A stretch of 64,000 bases of DNA from Undaria pinnatifida (taxonomy: Eukaryota > Sar > Phaeophyceae > Laminariales > Alariaceae). A model generated the notes under the pieces. It worked only from the letters and a program-made list of their open reading frames with translations, was not told the origin of the DNA and did no database searches. Position numbers and translations under genes: made by a program. Below, piece by piece: positions 30,148 to 42,600 of the stretch (its first letter is position 1; each line of letters begins with the position of its first letter). Location: contig JABAKD010000002.1 in NCBI GenBank assembly GCA_012845835.1, positions 7,868,603-7,932,602 on the forward strand, in the 5' to 3' direction.

Positions 30148-31110
30148 TTAAAATACACTCCAGTTGTGAGATCGAAGATTTTGTCGAAACTCATCTTTGC
30201 AAGCTGTGTGTGATACTCCGATCGCGCGTATTGCGGGTTGTGTGTCCTCATTAAGGATATAGGTCGGCGACTCCCCTTGCAACTACAGTGTAGCTATCAG
30301 GGTCAACAGGGTGATGTTAGTCAGTCTGTGCGCGGACACTATAAAACCCGTTTCTGAGGAGGACAAAATCTGACAGCTGTGGAAGGAAACGCATCAGTTT
30401 ATCAAGTGAATCCTGTAAGTCGAATAACCGGTGAGGGGAGGGCGGATTTAATAAGGACGTGGGGGCCTGGTTTTGATCAAAAGGGGCGGGGGTGGGTGGG
30501 GGGGGAGGGGGCGGGGGGGCGGGCGGGGCAGCTCAATTTGTGCGTGGAAACTATAAATCCTTCAAGGGTATAAATGTGACGGTTTTGGAAAGAATGCACC
30601 AGTTAATCGCGGGGGGGGGGGGCGGGGGGGGCAGCTCAATCTGTGCGTGGAAACTATACATTCGTTTAAGGGGATACATGTGACGGTTTTGGACAGAAGG
30701 CACCAGTTTATCATGTTTATCCTGTAAGCCGTACAACCAGTGAGTAGACGGCGGATGGTTTGAGGGGGTGGGGGTGGGATGGGGTGAGGGGGTGGGGAGG
30801 TGGGGGGTAGTAGACGGAGGGGGGGAGTTGGAGGGGGCGGGGGCGAGGGAGGGCTTTAGGTCCCATAGATGTAGGGGATTGCTATACGCGTGGTGCTAGG
30901 TCTAAGCGATGGTGCGGGTGGTGGGCAAGGAGGGGGCGTTGGGGGCGGGGGGGGGGTTGCGGGATTCGCAGCAGCGGCATGGATGGCTCTAGAAAGATAA
31001 TGCGGTGATATCCAGTGCGTGGAAGTGTTTATTACTCTGGCGGATTTCGATATTAGGTGGGGCGTTTGAGCAAGAGAGAGCGGGGAAAAAAAAAGTGTGT
31101 GGGGGGGGGG
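30148..31110 (+). mobile_element. Family E element with tandem G-run modules
   Basis: It starts 'aatacactccagttgtgaga', then 'tcgaagattttgtcgaaact', 'ctccgatcgcgcgtattgcg', 'cctcattaaggatataggtc', 'ccccttgcaactacagtgta' and 'gtgcgcggacactataaaac'. It then shows modules made of 'gtgcgtggaaactata', 'aaatgtgacggttttgga' and a poly-G run (30609-30620 and others), and finally 'ggtggggcgtttgagcaaga' at 31056. No protein is recognised. Confidence 0.7.
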
Positions 31111-31430
31111 GGGATATATGTGATACTCGTCTGCAGCAGCCCGGGCTGCTTGGCATGGGCGAAGCTGCAATCGTACCTGTAGGTAGACTTGGCATTTATA
31201 CAGTACTTATCGGCGTATTTTGTTGTATTGTTGTCGTCTTATCTTGGAATATGGAATTTTCTATCTCTTCTTATCTTGTTTTATTCTTATTCGCTGGTGC
31301 GATGATCACCGGGCCTTGATCACCGGGCCAAAGCAACGAAGCATTGACGAATTATAATGAGGCGCGTGAAGCGCAGCGCTGAGCCTTTTTCTTTTTTTCT
31401 TGGTTCCCTTCATATATAAGACAGTGCATG
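31111..31430. other. Unassigned stretch between two opposite family E blocks
   Basis: A short inverted repeat surrounds 'gcagcagcccgggctgctt' (about 31132). No gene was recognised. Confidence 0.4.
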
Positions 31431-33260
31431 GCCACATCACCTCGCATGCTGTATTTGGCAATACGTATCTCTTTTGTATAATTAGCGATGTCAGAAAATA
31501 ATGGTAACTATATGATGGTGGTGGCAAACAGTGCATGACCACATCACCTCGCCTGTTGTATTTGGCAATACGTATCTCTTTCTTCTAACTAGCGATGTCA
31601 GAAAATATGGTAACTACAAATATTCTATAAAATATTCTAGCTTTCGATCCATGTACAACAACAAATTATGAAGATTTAACACGTTATTTACTACACTTAA
31701 ACACTGGGCTGCATACTGCATCTAACATCAAACCTTCTGGAGTAGTAAGCATTACCAGGCAGGTGATATAAAGGGATGTCTTCTTGCTACAATCGTCAGG
31801 TTTGTCCCCTTTAAGAATTTATAGTTTCCGCGCACATATTGAAATGTCCCGCCCCCCGCCCCCCCCTCCCCTCCCCCTCCCCCGATCCCTCTTGTTAAAA
31901 AAACCCCCACCCCTCCCCCCCCCCCCCCTTTTTTTTTTTTTTTTTTTTCCGCCTAGTTTGTCCAAACGCCCCACTCACAATCGAAATCGACCAGAGTAAT
32001 AAACATCTTTACGCAGTTGATATCACGTCATTATCTTTCTGACTATCCTTGACGTAGTTTTCATTCTTTCCCCCACCCCCCTCAACTCCCCTCTTCAACG
32101 CCCCCTCTTTTCCCACCACCCGCACGATCGCCTAGACCTAGCACCACGCGTATAACAAGCCCCTACATATCTTTGATTTCACAGCCGGAGTGTGTTTTAA
32201 TATTATTTGTGACCTAAACCTCTTAAAAAATCTCCCCCCTCCCCACCTCTCGCTCTCCCTTGCTCAAACGCCCCACCTAATATCGAAATCCGCTAGATTA
32301 ATAAACACTTCACGCACTGGATATCACCTTATTATCTTTTTAGAGCCATCCATGCCGCTGCTTTCCCCCCCCCCCCCGCGCCCCGAACGCCCTCTTCTTC
32401 CCCACCACCGGCACCATCGCCTAGACCTAGCACCACACGTATAACAAACCCCTACATCTATGCCACCTGAGCCCCCCCCCTTCCCTCCCCCCCCCCCCCC
32501 CGCTGCCATCTCCCACCTCCCCAACCCCCCCACCCCATCCCACCCCCACCCCCTCGAAAACTCCGCCCTTTCCCTACTCTCTGATTGTACGACTTACCTC
32601 AGGATATACATGATAAACTGATGCATTCTTTCCGAAACCGTCACATTTATCCCCTCAAAATAATGTATAGTTTCCACGCACAGATTGAGCTGCCCCACCC
32701 GCCCCCCCCCCGCCCCACCCTCCCCCCCCCCTATGGAAAACCGGTGCATTTTTTCCCAAAACCGTCATATTTATCCCCTTAAAGGATTTATAGCTTCCAC
32801 GCACAAACTGCCCGCCCGCCCGCCCCCCCCCCCAGTCCCCCCCCCCAGCCCCCCCCCCCAGTCCCCCCCCCAGTCCCCCCCCCCAGTCCCCCCCCCCAGT
32901 CCCCCCCCCCCCCACCTCCAACCCCGCTCGCTTTTGATCAAAACCAGGCCCCCACGTCCTTATTAAATCCGCCCTCCCCTCACCGGTTATTAGACTTGCA
33001 GGATTCACTTGATAAGCGGATACATTTCCCTCCACAGCTGTCAGATTTTGTCCCCCTCAGAAACGTTTTTTTTTATAGATTCGGCGCACAGACTGCCTAA
33101 CATCACCCTGTTGATCCTGATCACTGTAGTTGTAAGGGGAGTCGCCGACCTATATCCTTAATGAGGACACACAACCCGTAATACACGCGATCGGAGTATC
33201 ACACACAGCTTGAAAGATGAGTTTCGACAAAACCTTCGATCTCACAGGTGGAGTGTATTT
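31431..33260 (-). mobile_element. Large family E block, inverted, several modules
   Basis: The left side (31431-31800) is the inverse of 41880-42060 and 42530-42575 (for example 'gcatgaccacatcacctcgc', 'gatgtcagaaaata.ggtaac'). The middle has repeated 'aacgccccacctaatatcga'-type blocks. From 32590 there are at least three modules of 'accgtcacatttatcccctc' plus 'tagtttccacgcacagattg' separated by long poly-C runs. It ends with the inverted conserved terminus at 33245 (acaggtggagtgtatttt). Two directly repeated ~100-bp segments lie at about 31430-31490 and 31530-31610. Confidence 0.7.
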
Positions 33261-33276
33261 TCATTAATTGTATATA

Positions 33277-33485
33277 TTATATCGGATCGCATTCGAGGGT
33301 AGGGTGCCTCGAATGGCTTTCTCTGTTTGTGTGTGTTTGTGAGTATGTTTGTGTCAACTTTTTTTTCGGCCACTTTTGTCTACCGCACACAACGCACACG
33401 GCACTAAGGTCAGTTCCGACGGGTCCTGTGCACGCGCAAAAATTAGGCAACTCTTTTCGTGCTGGTTTCGCTGTAAGTCGTTGAC
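33277..33485 (-). repeat. Family M, copy 1, with conserved reading frame
   Basis: On the minus strand the frame reads AKPARKELPNFCACTGPVGT, then DLSAVCVVCGRQKWPKKKLT and a Thr/His-rich CACAAACA-derived stretch. The copy at 45170-45400 encodes AKPVRKELPVFFACTEPVGT and the equivalent continuation. The Cys pattern CxC...CxxC here suggests a small zinc-binding knuckle, but the second copy keeps only part of it. It may be an exon of a small mobile gene or simply a young repeat. Confidence 0.5.
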
Positions 33486-33654
33486 AGTTCGTCAAGACAG
33501 GTGCGACAAGGTGTGACTGCACAGCCTACGTAATATACCAACACAGTAGTAGCATATGTTTCTCCGATGTTGGTTGTGTGTTTTGGTGGTCGGAGATGGA
33601 CGCAGATCGTCCCTTCGCGAGTTCAACCGAAAAAAACGGGGGAACTACAGTAGT

Positions 33655-34125
<471 letters not shown>

Positions 34126-35512
34126 ATGCTGCTGCTGTACGAGTACCTATTTTCAGGGGGTTGATCGACCAGACACACGCACAGCGACACTGACCCGGCC
34201 TTGGTCTCGTATGCCGTGCTGCTGTCACTACCGCTGCTACACCTTCTGCTTCTGCTGCGCTGCTGCTGATGATTTTAATGCTGCTCCTGCTACGAGTGCA
34301 GAAGCACCCGTCGTACGAGTACCGACTTTTTTTTCTCTGATTGAGAACGTAAATAAATATCAAACAGCGTGGATGTTCGTTCGTCGGGTTGGTTTGTTCA
34401 GTTCGCAGCTGCTACTACTACTGTCTACCAAATATGACCAGGTATGCCGCTTGTGCTGTTCTTTCGATTACTGGTCTCCCCTGTGATTTCCGTATGCACT
34501 CAACATCGCAGATTGGACTATTGCAGGTACAGTCTAGAGGCAGCGCGCCCCACTATTTACCAATTACTAGCATTCGCGAGCGCCCGCTTTTAGCACTGGG
34601 CGCCAAGATAACATATGCAGACCTATCAAATACAACTAGACTACAGTATTAATAGTAGTATCTGGAATATCTGGAACTTTAGACTATGTCCGTGAACACT
34701 GCACTGAGAAATGACAAATAAGACAGGCTGAGATTGAAATGGCAACAAGAAATCAGAGAACGATATGCTGGGTTTATTTATTAATAGTGTAGAGCGCACT
34801 CTTCCCCAAAAAACAAACCTAGCCTGGACCAGCATTCATCCATGTTTCGTACCAGAACCATTTACATTGTTGCTTGCTGTATGATATGTGCCCAGCGCGG
34901 TGCTGTGTGCCTGGTACAGCAGTAGTATGCGAGATACGTCGTGTTGTGTTGTACCTGGTGCTATGTACCAGGTACTATGGATGAGCTCTCCACATAACCT
35001 GCTATTACAAGTTGTAATGCGACAAGCTCTTCTTGCCAAGCAATGTCAAACGTATCGGCTACGAAAGATGGAACACGTATGTACGTATGATACATCAGTG
35101 TATCAATCATCAGTTCCACTAAGCAAATGCGACTCCGTTGTGAAATGTTCAAAGATTTTCCCCGTTAGTCAAGTACAAAATCATTTGAGAAGATACAAGA
35201 TATACTCTAAAACGAGTACCTTTTTCACGAATACCTTTTTACAGTAGACAGTACTTCCTAGATGGAGGTACGCAGCAACCGCCGGGCGCACACGAACTGG
35301 ACGGCGCTTTTCCTTTCCTTTTGAGGGATGTCCCAAGCTGCTGTGATTGTCCCGGGCCTCGTGCTCTATTATAGTAGTGTGGGAAAACAGAAGAAGACCA
35401 CCGTCTAGGCCTTGCTGCCTTCGTTAGAGTGCGGAGTTCCTTGAAGGGCGTCCCTTAGAGGCGGTAACTGCTGCAGTCTGTTCGTATCGTTTTTTCTTTC
35501 CTGACGTCTACT
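34126..35512. other. Unassigned stretch
   Basis: 34210-34290 is rich in CTG/CTGC triplets. About 34900-34975 has clustered palindromes of the type TACCAGGTA/TACCTGGTG. Several 60-119-codon frames are open (for example 34888-35247), but no residue pattern is convincing. Confidence 0.35.
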
Positions 35513-35698
35513 ATGCCTGCCTGGAAAGGCTCTGCGTTCAGTGGTGTATTCGTTACAAGTGGTCCTTCTAGCGAACAGGGCGGCCGTAGTCTCAAAATAG
35601 CACACGTAAAAAACGCAGTAGTACTACGTATAAAAGCTGCTGCGGCCGGTAGACAGCTCACTGCCCACCACAAGACGCCGAAACAAAAAAAACGCTAA
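35513..35698 (+). CDS. Weak coding candidate, small basic protein
   Basis: This is an ATG-to-TAA frame of 61 residues starting MPAWKGSAFSGVFVTSGPSS. It continues SLKIAHVKNAVVLRIKAAAA and ends in a basic tail (HHKTPKQKKR). A Lys-rich C-terminus and an Ala-rich middle are plausible for a small ribosomal-like or nucleic-acid-binding protein, but I recognise no family. It lies directly upstream of the first L repeat. Confidence 0.3.
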   Translation: MPAWKGSAFSGVFVTSGPSSEQGGRSLKIAHVKNAVVLRIKAAAAGRQLTAHHKTPKQKKR

Positions 35699-35744
35699 GG
35701 GCCCAGACAGACATGCCGTGCGTAGACCTTCTTTGTGATTCCCA

Positions 35745-36105
35745 CTCACCTGGCGAGGTGGTTGAGATTCTCGCTCGATTGACACGGCGCCACCTATTAA
35801 TAGCAGCAGCTACTACTGATGGTGCCTGCCACTGGTCTCGTAAACACCACGGAGAAGGCTCTAGCGCCGTTGCTGTTGCTGTAGACCACTCGCCGCCTGC
35901 TGATGGAGGGAGGGTGGGGTGTGGAGCGGAAAACGGTGTTGGGCTGGGCATCGTGTCATGCCTCGCACTTGTCCGTTGCGCTTTATTCTGATTGGTTCAA
36001 TTGAGATTCACTGTGATTGGCTCACGCACAAAACACGAACAATCTTTTTCTTTGCTTTTTTCTGTTTATTAGCGGAAAGTTCCAGAAGGGGTGATGCGAA
36101 AGATA
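35745..36105 (+). repeat. Family L (CCAAT-box repeat), copy 1
   Basis: Landmarks in order are 'tgacacggcgccacc', 'gcgccgttgctgttgctgta', 'ggagggtggggtgtggag', 'gggctgggcatcgtgtcatg', 'acttgtccgttgcgctttat' and 'tgattggttcaattgag', then 'cactgtgattggctcacgca' and 'ttccagaaggggtgatg'. Two ATTGG (inverse CCAAT) boxes lie about 25 bp apart. Confidence 0.65.
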
Positions 36106-36164
36106 TCGACCCGCTTTCACCGTTAGACATCGTTTCTGGTGTGTGTACCTAGCAAAGTATGGGC

Positions 36165-36415
36165 ATTGGAGCACCGCGGCCTGAGGGTGGAGGGCGGAGG
36201 GGAACAGCATGTTGATGAACTTGGCGTGGTGTCATGCGTTGCCCTTGCCTGCTTTGTCGCTATTGGTCCGTCACCCACTCTTCGTTGTGATCGGCTGGCG
36301 CATAATACATCAATGATGCTTGTTTGTAGTGTTGTCTCTTGTGTAAAACGGAATACTGTAGAAGGGAACCTCGTAAAGAAAGATAGCGACACACCCTCTC
36401 CGATTGGCCTGGTGT
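36165..36415 (+). repeat. Family L, copy 2 (5' shortened)
   Basis: It has 'gagggtggagggcggagggg', 'ttggcgtggtgtcatgcgtt', 'ctattggtccgtcacccact' and 'cgttgtgatcggctggcgca', then 'gtagaagggaacctcg'. The second ATTGG is mutated to GATCGG. Confidence 0.6.
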
Positions 36416-36754
36416 GGTGCTGCGAGTACCAGCTGGTAAATACATAAGAAGGGTACAGGGTAGAGGACACCCACTAACAAGAAGCAGGATTGCTGGCTGG
36501 CTGCAGTATGAACCACTTGATCTGGCCGCTCGGCGCCCACAGTCATCAAGGGAATATCCCCTGACTACCACAAGGCCCAGAGGGAAAAAACCAACGCTGA
36601 GCAAAGAGGCAGACTGCTTGTTGGTGGCGTAGAGCTATCACTCGAGAGAGTAGCCCCGCTACAGTTACAGTATACCCCGAAATCTAGCACGCTGCTGCGC
36701 GCTGTCCCATACCCTCCTGTGCTGCGGGTTGTTGTGAAGTCGTTATGGTGCCCT

Positions 36755-37140
36755 CTCACCTGATCACATGCCTGGGATGATTCTCAGTCGATTGACCCGG
36801 CGCCACAGCAACAGCCGCCACAACAGACGATGCCTGCTCAAGGGCCCTTACCAGCAACAACAGAGAGGTTAGCGTCGTGGTTGTTATTGCAGACCAACCG
36901 CTGCCTGTGGTGGTACGGTTAGGGTGGAGGGGGACATGATGCATAGACTATTATGTTGGTGGGCTGGGCGTCTTGGCAGGGGTCACACTTGTCCGTTGTG
37001 CACTAGATATTCTATATTGATTGTTGTGGTCCCTGTCGGTTGAGCTTTGTCGTGATTGGCGTACGTACGCGCAACGTACTACGATTCTGTTGTTGTTGCT
37101 GAAAATCGGAAGATTCTATGTAATAGAAGAGGGCGTATGA
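36755..37140 (+). repeat. Family L, copy 3
   Basis: It has 'gattgacccggcgccacag', 'agggtggagggggacatgat', 'gggctgggcgtcttggcagg', 'cacttgtccgttgtgcacta' and 'gtcgtgattggcgtacgt'. Confidence 0.6.
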
Positions 37141-37780
37141 AATACACACCCACGAGGCACAACAATCCTACAAATTGATCGACACGCCGTTTTTTTCCCG
37201 ATTGGGTTGTATTGCTATCTAATACCCGTTTAACGCGAAGAACACACACTGCTGTATATCATTTCACACTTACGTGTACGTATTTTTTTCGCGGCAGGTT
37301 TTTGATGGGTGACTTTTGCCTTGTTGTAGGGTCTGCGTTTCTTTCAACTGCTTTTCTTCGCGTGTTCCTGGCTTCTTAGCCAGACGGTTAGAGGTGTGGG
37401 GGTGGGTTTTGAGGAGCCGCATCTTCGACTCATGGTCTAGTTCGTAGAACCGGAGTTTCCCCGAATCTCCCATATTTCTGCATATGCGACTCATCAGGGT
37501 GGGCTAGTGTTAAGATACGGCCTTGAAAGGCCTGTAAGTATCCGAATTTGAGATCATTTGGATGGGTTTCGTATGATAAGGTTGGCGTTTTATATTCGGA
37601 AAAGTTAGGAAATAGATCGGAGGCACGTGCCTCCGATTTCAGAAGCTATTCGGGGCTCTCGTGGAAACGAAATAAAGCAACGTCTCTATGAAGGAAAAGA
37701 AAGTAAGTACTCTCCGAGGACCTGCTCAATTGGCAGACCTGCAGGGGGCACTCTGTGTCCCCGCCTATAACTTCACACTA
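37141..37780. other. Unassigned stretch between L copies
   Basis: A minus-strand frame at 37270-37494 (Lys/Glu/Thr-rich, starting MSRICRNMGDSGKL) has a plausible ATG but no other support. A short inverted pair 'ggaggcacgtgcctcc' (37619) is a potential hairpin. Confidence 0.35.
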
Positions 37781-37784
37781 CTCA

Positions 37785-37990
37785 GCTCCGACCCTTCGCT
37801 GCCTACGGGTGGAGGCGTGGAGGGGGCACTGTGTTGATGGGTTGGACGTTGTGTCATGCGCGGTCCGTTGTATATGCTATACTTTGTTGGTCCGTCACCT
37901 TCGCTACACTGCTGTGACTAGTCATAGCGCACGAACACAAGCCACGAATGTTTTGTTAGTTGCTTTTTTTATTACCGGGAGATGATACTG
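37785..37990 (+). repeat. Family L, copy 4
   Basis: It has 'gggtggaggcgtggaggggg', 'ggttggacgttgtgtcatgc' and 'tgttggtccgtcaccttcg', followed by 'gctgtgactagtcatagcgc' where other copies have 'gtgattggc'. Confidence 0.55.
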
Positions 37991-38142
37991 CCAGCAGCAT
38001 ATCAAAGTTCCCAAGCGCTGTTTTGTTCCGATTATTCATCATATAGTCTATATGTAAATTAATTTTATATTATATGTAAATATGAAGACCACTGATCGGG
38101 ACAACTCACGCTATAATATACCTAAAATGGGATCCGAAGGGT

Positions 38143-38275
38143 GCGCCAGCTAGCGTTGGGCTGCGAAAGCAACTGAGTTAAATCGACACACGACGCGTAT
38201 GAAAATACGTGGAAGTGTGGAGAGCTTAAGCTTTGTTTTTCCCCATCCGCCGGAGGATGAAAAAAAGAAAAAAAG
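38143..38275 (+). mobile_element. SINE-like element (family D), copy 2
   Basis: The full 5' end is 'gcgccagctagcgttgggct'. The body contains 'gcgaaagcaactgagttaaa', 'gcgtatgaaaatacgtggaa' and 'ccccatccgccggaggatga', with an A-rich tail to 38275. It is about 133 bp. Confidence 0.6.
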
Positions 38276-38389
38276 TAGTCTATATATATCGTATACACGA
38301 ACTGGTGCCGTTGCTTGGACAGCCCATCATACGTCACGTGCGAGGACACCGACTACATAGTTAAACATGACAGCTTCTTCGGTTAATCA

Positions 38390-40019
38390 TGGGGTTCGAT
38401 GGTTTTCATGGCTAACCACATAGATGCATGGTGCAACCCACTGATATCAGCCATTGTTGAGGCTGCCGCTGAGTTCACCGCGGAGGATACAGCCAATATC
38501 CTGGTGAACCAATACATCCCCTTGTGGGGGTGCCCGCGCACCATACTCTCGGACAACGGTCTGTAGTTTTGCTTCAAGCTTTCACAAGCTGTATATCAGC
38601 TGTTGGGCGTGGGCAAGCTTGGTACAACCTCCTATCAACCCAACTGTAACGAGGGCATTGACCGGGTAAACCACACTATGGCCCAAATGCTGTATAGGGT
38701 CGTCAACGAGCGACAAGACGATTGGAACTTGCATCTGCCTCACGTCGAATTCACTCATTAAAATTCCGTCAGCGCAGCGACGGGTCTGGCGCCCAACGAG
38801 GTCCACTTGGGAAGAATCCCACGTCTCCCCCTGACGGTTTTGACCGCACTGGCGTCGTGGGACACCAGAGTCTGGCCCGCGACCACCTGACCTATTGCGA
38901 CTTGACCACCGACCGGCACAAACGCGCGAACGACATTGTTCGCGCACACCACGGCCTCACCGTTTCTTGTGTTAACCGCAGAAACTCCGCCCTCGCCGAC
39001 GAGTTGCGCCCAGCACCTAACTTCGTTACCGATGGTTGGGCATGGGTGTACAACTCTGCCTCCATAATCTGCCAGGGTGTGAAGGCGAACACGAACGCCA
39101 AGGTGCGTAAGGCCAAACTCACGCTTAAATGGACGGGGCCCTACAAGATCTTGGCTGCCGGCCCCTGCTCCGCCGCCGAGAACCCGGACGGTTCGCCGCT
39201 AGGGAGTAACCTCCTCAATTTGAATCTCCCTTCCGACCTGCCCTTTTCGAACGCTTGTCGGTGTGTGGCCATTGAACGCTCCAAACCCTGCGCCAACCCC
39301 GACGACAGCGGGAACATGCCCAAATGCCTACCGGCGGGGATAACGCAGTACGTGCTCAACATGTTTTCCAAGAAGTCCGCGCCGTACCACGTCACTCTAG
39401 ACGACGTTTCGACCCCCCTCCAACGGCTGGAGGTGGAGCAGATCACCGGTCATCATTCGGTACGGAGAGGTGGCGTCATCGTGGTGCTTTACAAGACGCA
39501 TTGGGCGGGACTCTCCGAATCTGCCTGGGAACGGGAAATGGACCCCCACCTCTCCCGCCTCCACATCTGCGTTATTGGGCCGGAACTCCGGACCAGCACC
39601 GACAAACCAACCGCCTCTACCGCCGAATGCGGATCGGGGCGGCACAGCGCGAGCTCTCCCGCAACAACGGGGAACCTTTCCTAGCGCCAGGCTACGCTTT
39701 CTTGTGTTCCCCGCGTCGATTGGCTCCATTGCTACAACGACACGGTGCTTCCTAAGGGAGCCCACTTTTGGTAGAAGCGAGACCATGGGTTATGGGGACT
39801 TGGAAAATCAGTGCGAGCACTACCGAGGACAAGGTATACCTGGTCCGCTTTCTGGACGACCCTAGACCGATTAAACTTCCTCTCCCACCGGCGCGCTGCA
39901 CGACTTCGACGGGAGCCGTACGAGGCTCTTGGTGCCTGCAAGTTCACATCGCCAGTGCGTTTCCTCGGGGGATCCAACGTAACGTAGACGAATCTCGAGG
40001 CGCGGCCGCGGCCAGTTGA
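38390..40019 (+). pseudogene. Decayed Ty3/gypsy-type retrotransposon pol 3' region (integrase plus chromodomain)
   Basis: From an ATG at 38408 (MANHIDAWCNPL) one frame shows an integrase core: LWGCPRTILSDNGL with the catalytic D of the DNG motif, then YQPNCNEGIDRVNHTMAQML and DDWNLHLPHVEFTH. The acidic residue expected as Glu before RVN is Asp here. Stops occur right after DNGL (38564-38566) and after EFTH (about 38758). The frame shifts near 38840 to DRTGVVGHQSLARDHLTYCD, a GWAWVYNSAS linker, LTLKWTGPYKILAAGPCSAA and a chromodomain-like block (VEQITGHHSV ... HWAGLSESAWEREMDPHL). Near 39580 it shifts again (LRYWAGTPDQHRQ...) and near 39768 once more (ISASTTEDKVYLVRFLDDP), ending at 40017-40019. 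No LTRs, RT or gag are visible, and the 5' part is missing. It cannot be functional as read. Confidence 0.85.
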
Positions 40020-40320
40020 CTTTCAAGCCGCCACCGCTCCTCGATAGTTCTCCATTTTTGGGGGGTTATAAGGTTTTAGTGTTTTTCTTTGGGTAGTTCG
40101 TGGTGTTCTGAGAGCCTTGGTCTGGTTTTGGGGCGCGGTTCTTTCCATTTGTTTGTCCTGCCGACGACGCCACTTTTTTAGGCATTGGTGGGGTATTAGT
40201 CCCTTTGACCACTTGAAAAAATACTAGTGAGGTATTAGTTCCTTGGACCACTTGAAAAACCTTAACCAACAGCTTACCCAAACCAAGCCTTATAACACCA
40301 TGCTGTAGCTCCGTGGCACC
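40020..40320. other. Unassigned stretch with a short duplication
   Basis: 'gtggggtattagtccctttg' and 'gtgaggtattagttccttgg' with following 'accacttgaaaaa' are a tandem pair (about 40189 and 40229). Confidence 0.6.
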
Positions 40321-40800
40321 ATTCATGGGTAATCACGGCATCACCTCGGCACAAACCACGGTTGCCAGTCGTGGGGTATGCCGCGAGGTAGGGTTCGGGT
40401 TCGGGTTTTGGCCATGGTTAGAGCTAGCGTTGTTGGGGTAATGCGTGGTTCACCACGAGCGGATTGTTTGACCATATACTGCCCTACGGCACTTTCAAGG
40501 GCTGGGGTATCCATGGGTTGCATCATACATATTATGATTAACTGGATGGTGCCATACCATCTTCCACGGCTGGTATTCATGGGCAGCCCTGTACCATGAT
40601 TTACCATGAGATACAATGGTTAACCGCATGAATGGTGCCATGTGGTATACTGTCATACAGATGACCATTTCCGCGGGACTAACAGGGCCCATGGGACCCA
40701 GGCGTAGGCATGTGATTGTGGGCGAGTCCAGATTGTCCATGTGAGCCACACGACATCCCGTGATGTACTGGTACACTATGCGGCAAACAGGCATGCCATG
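40321..40800. repeat. Degenerate CCATGG/ACCATGG-type repeat
   Basis: Frequent 'accatg', 'ccatgg', 'ggttgcatcat' and 'accatgagatac' motifs resemble the large CCATGG satellite, but with much lower regularity. Confidence 0.4.
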
Positions 40801-40802
40801 AT

Positions 40803-42060
40803 ATTATAAAAGTGAAAATACACTCCAGCTGTGAGATCGAGGATTTTGTCGAAACTAATTTTTGCAAGCTGCGTGTGATACTCCGATCGCGCGTATCACG
40901 GGTTGTCTGTCCTCATTAAGGATAGAGGTCGGCGACTCTCCTTGCAACTACAGTGTAGCTATCAGGGTCAACGGGGTGATGCTAATCAGCCTGTGCGCGG
41001 AAACTATTAAATCCGTTTTTGAGAGGAGACAAAATCTGACTGCTGTGGAAGGAAATGCATCAGTTTTATCAAGTGAATGCTGTAAGTCGAACAACCGGTG
41101 AGGGGAGGGTGGAGTTATAAGGACGTGGGGGCCTGGCTTTGATCAAGAAGGGGGGGGGGAGGGCAGAAAGGGTTTTTTGAATGAACATCTTTAGATGTAG
41201 GGGTTTGCTATACGCGTGGTGCTAGGTCTAGGCGATGGTGCGGGTGGTGGGGAAGGAGGGGGCGTTGGGGAGGGGGGGAGGGGGGGGGGGATGAATGATA
41301 GCTACATCATGGATGGCTTGAAAGATAATGGCGTGGTATCAATTGCGTAGAAGGGTTCATTACTCTGGCCGATTTCGATTGTAGGTGGGGCGTTTGAACA
41401 AAAGGGCGGGGAAAAAAGAAAAAAAGGGGGGTGAATTGGAGCTACGGTATGGATGGCTAGAAAGATAATGAGGTGATATCAGCTGGCTGGTAGTGTTTAC
41501 TACTCTCAGTCATTGATTTTAGGTGGGGCGTTCGAACAAGAGAGATCGGGGGGGAAAGGGGGGGGCGGGCGGGACATTTCAGTATGTATCACCCTTAAAG
41601 GGTACAAATCTGACCGTTTTAGCAAGAAGACATCCCTTTATACCACCTGCCTGGTATTGTTTATTATTCTAGAAGGTTCGATGTTAGATGGACAGAAAGA
41701 TAATGAGGTGATATCCGCCGGCTGGTAGTGTTTACTACTCTGGCAGATTTTGATTTTAGGTGGGGTGTTTGAACAAGAGAGATCGGGGGGGCGGGGGGGC
41801 GGACGGGACACTTCAGTATGTGCGCGGAAAATAAAAATCCCTAAAGGGGACAAATCTGACGATTGTAGCAAGAAGACATCCCTTTATATCACCTGTTTGG
41901 TATTATTGTTTGTTGTTCTAGAATATTTGATGTTAGGTGTGGTATGTAACGCAATCTTTGTGTGGTAAAAGACGTGTTCGAGCTTCATAATTCGTTGTTG
42001 TTCATGGATCGCAAGATAGAAGATACAACCATGTAGTTACCATTATTTTATGACATCGCT
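40803..42060 (+). mobile_element. Family E element with ~240-bp internal tandem units
   Basis: It begins 'aatacactccagctgtgaga' and has the conserved end, then 'gtggaaggaaatgcatcagt'. Downstream a unit of about 240 bp recurs (around 41505 and 41745): 'aggtggggcgttcgaacaag' / 'aggtggggtgtttgaacaag', a poly-G run, 'gggacatttcagtatg' / 'gggacacttcagtatg', 'caagaagacatcccttta', 'agaaagataatgaggtgata'. Confidence 0.7.
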
Positions 42061-42063
42061 AAT

Positions 42064-42600
42064 TATTCTAAAAAATGGAAATACACTCCAGCTGTGATAC
42101 CGAATATTTTGTCGAAACTCATCTTTGCAAGCTGTGTGTGATACTCCGATCGCGCGTATTATGGGTTGTGTGTCCTCATTAAGGATATAGGTCGGCGACT
42201 CCCCTTGCAACTACAGTGTAGCTATCAGGGTCAACAGGGTGATGTTAGGCAGTCTGTGCGCGGAAACTATAAAACCCGTTTCTGAGGGGGACAAAATCTG
42301 ACAGCTGTGACGGGAAATGTATCCGTTTATCAAGTGAATCTTGTAAGTCGAACAACCGGTGAGGGGAGGGCGGAGTTTTTAAGGACGTGGGGGGCTGATT
42401 TTGTTCAGAAGGGGGCGAGAGGGGGGGAGGGGGGGGAGGGGACGGGTGGGGCAGGTCAATTTGTGCGTGGAAACTACAAATCCTTCTTGTGGGGGATGGG
42501 GGATGAAGGTGGTGGGGGGGATAATTATATGAGATACACATTGCAAAATACAACAGGCGAGGTGATGTGGTCATGCAAAATCACCACCATGAAGTGCGAA
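42064..42600 (+). mobile_element. Family E element, shorter copy
   Basis: It starts 'aatacactccagctgtgata', directly after the preceding E block. It runs through 'ccggtgaggggagggcggag', several G runs and 'gtgcgtggaaactacaaatc', then 'caacaggcgaggtgatgtgg', the inverse of 31531-31560. Confidence 0.7.

Noticed and set aside
33105..33125. Apparent small-subunit rRNA 5' motif (ctgttgatcctgat)
   Set aside because: It is part of the conserved family E end (others read ctgttgaccctgat), and no rRNA follows.
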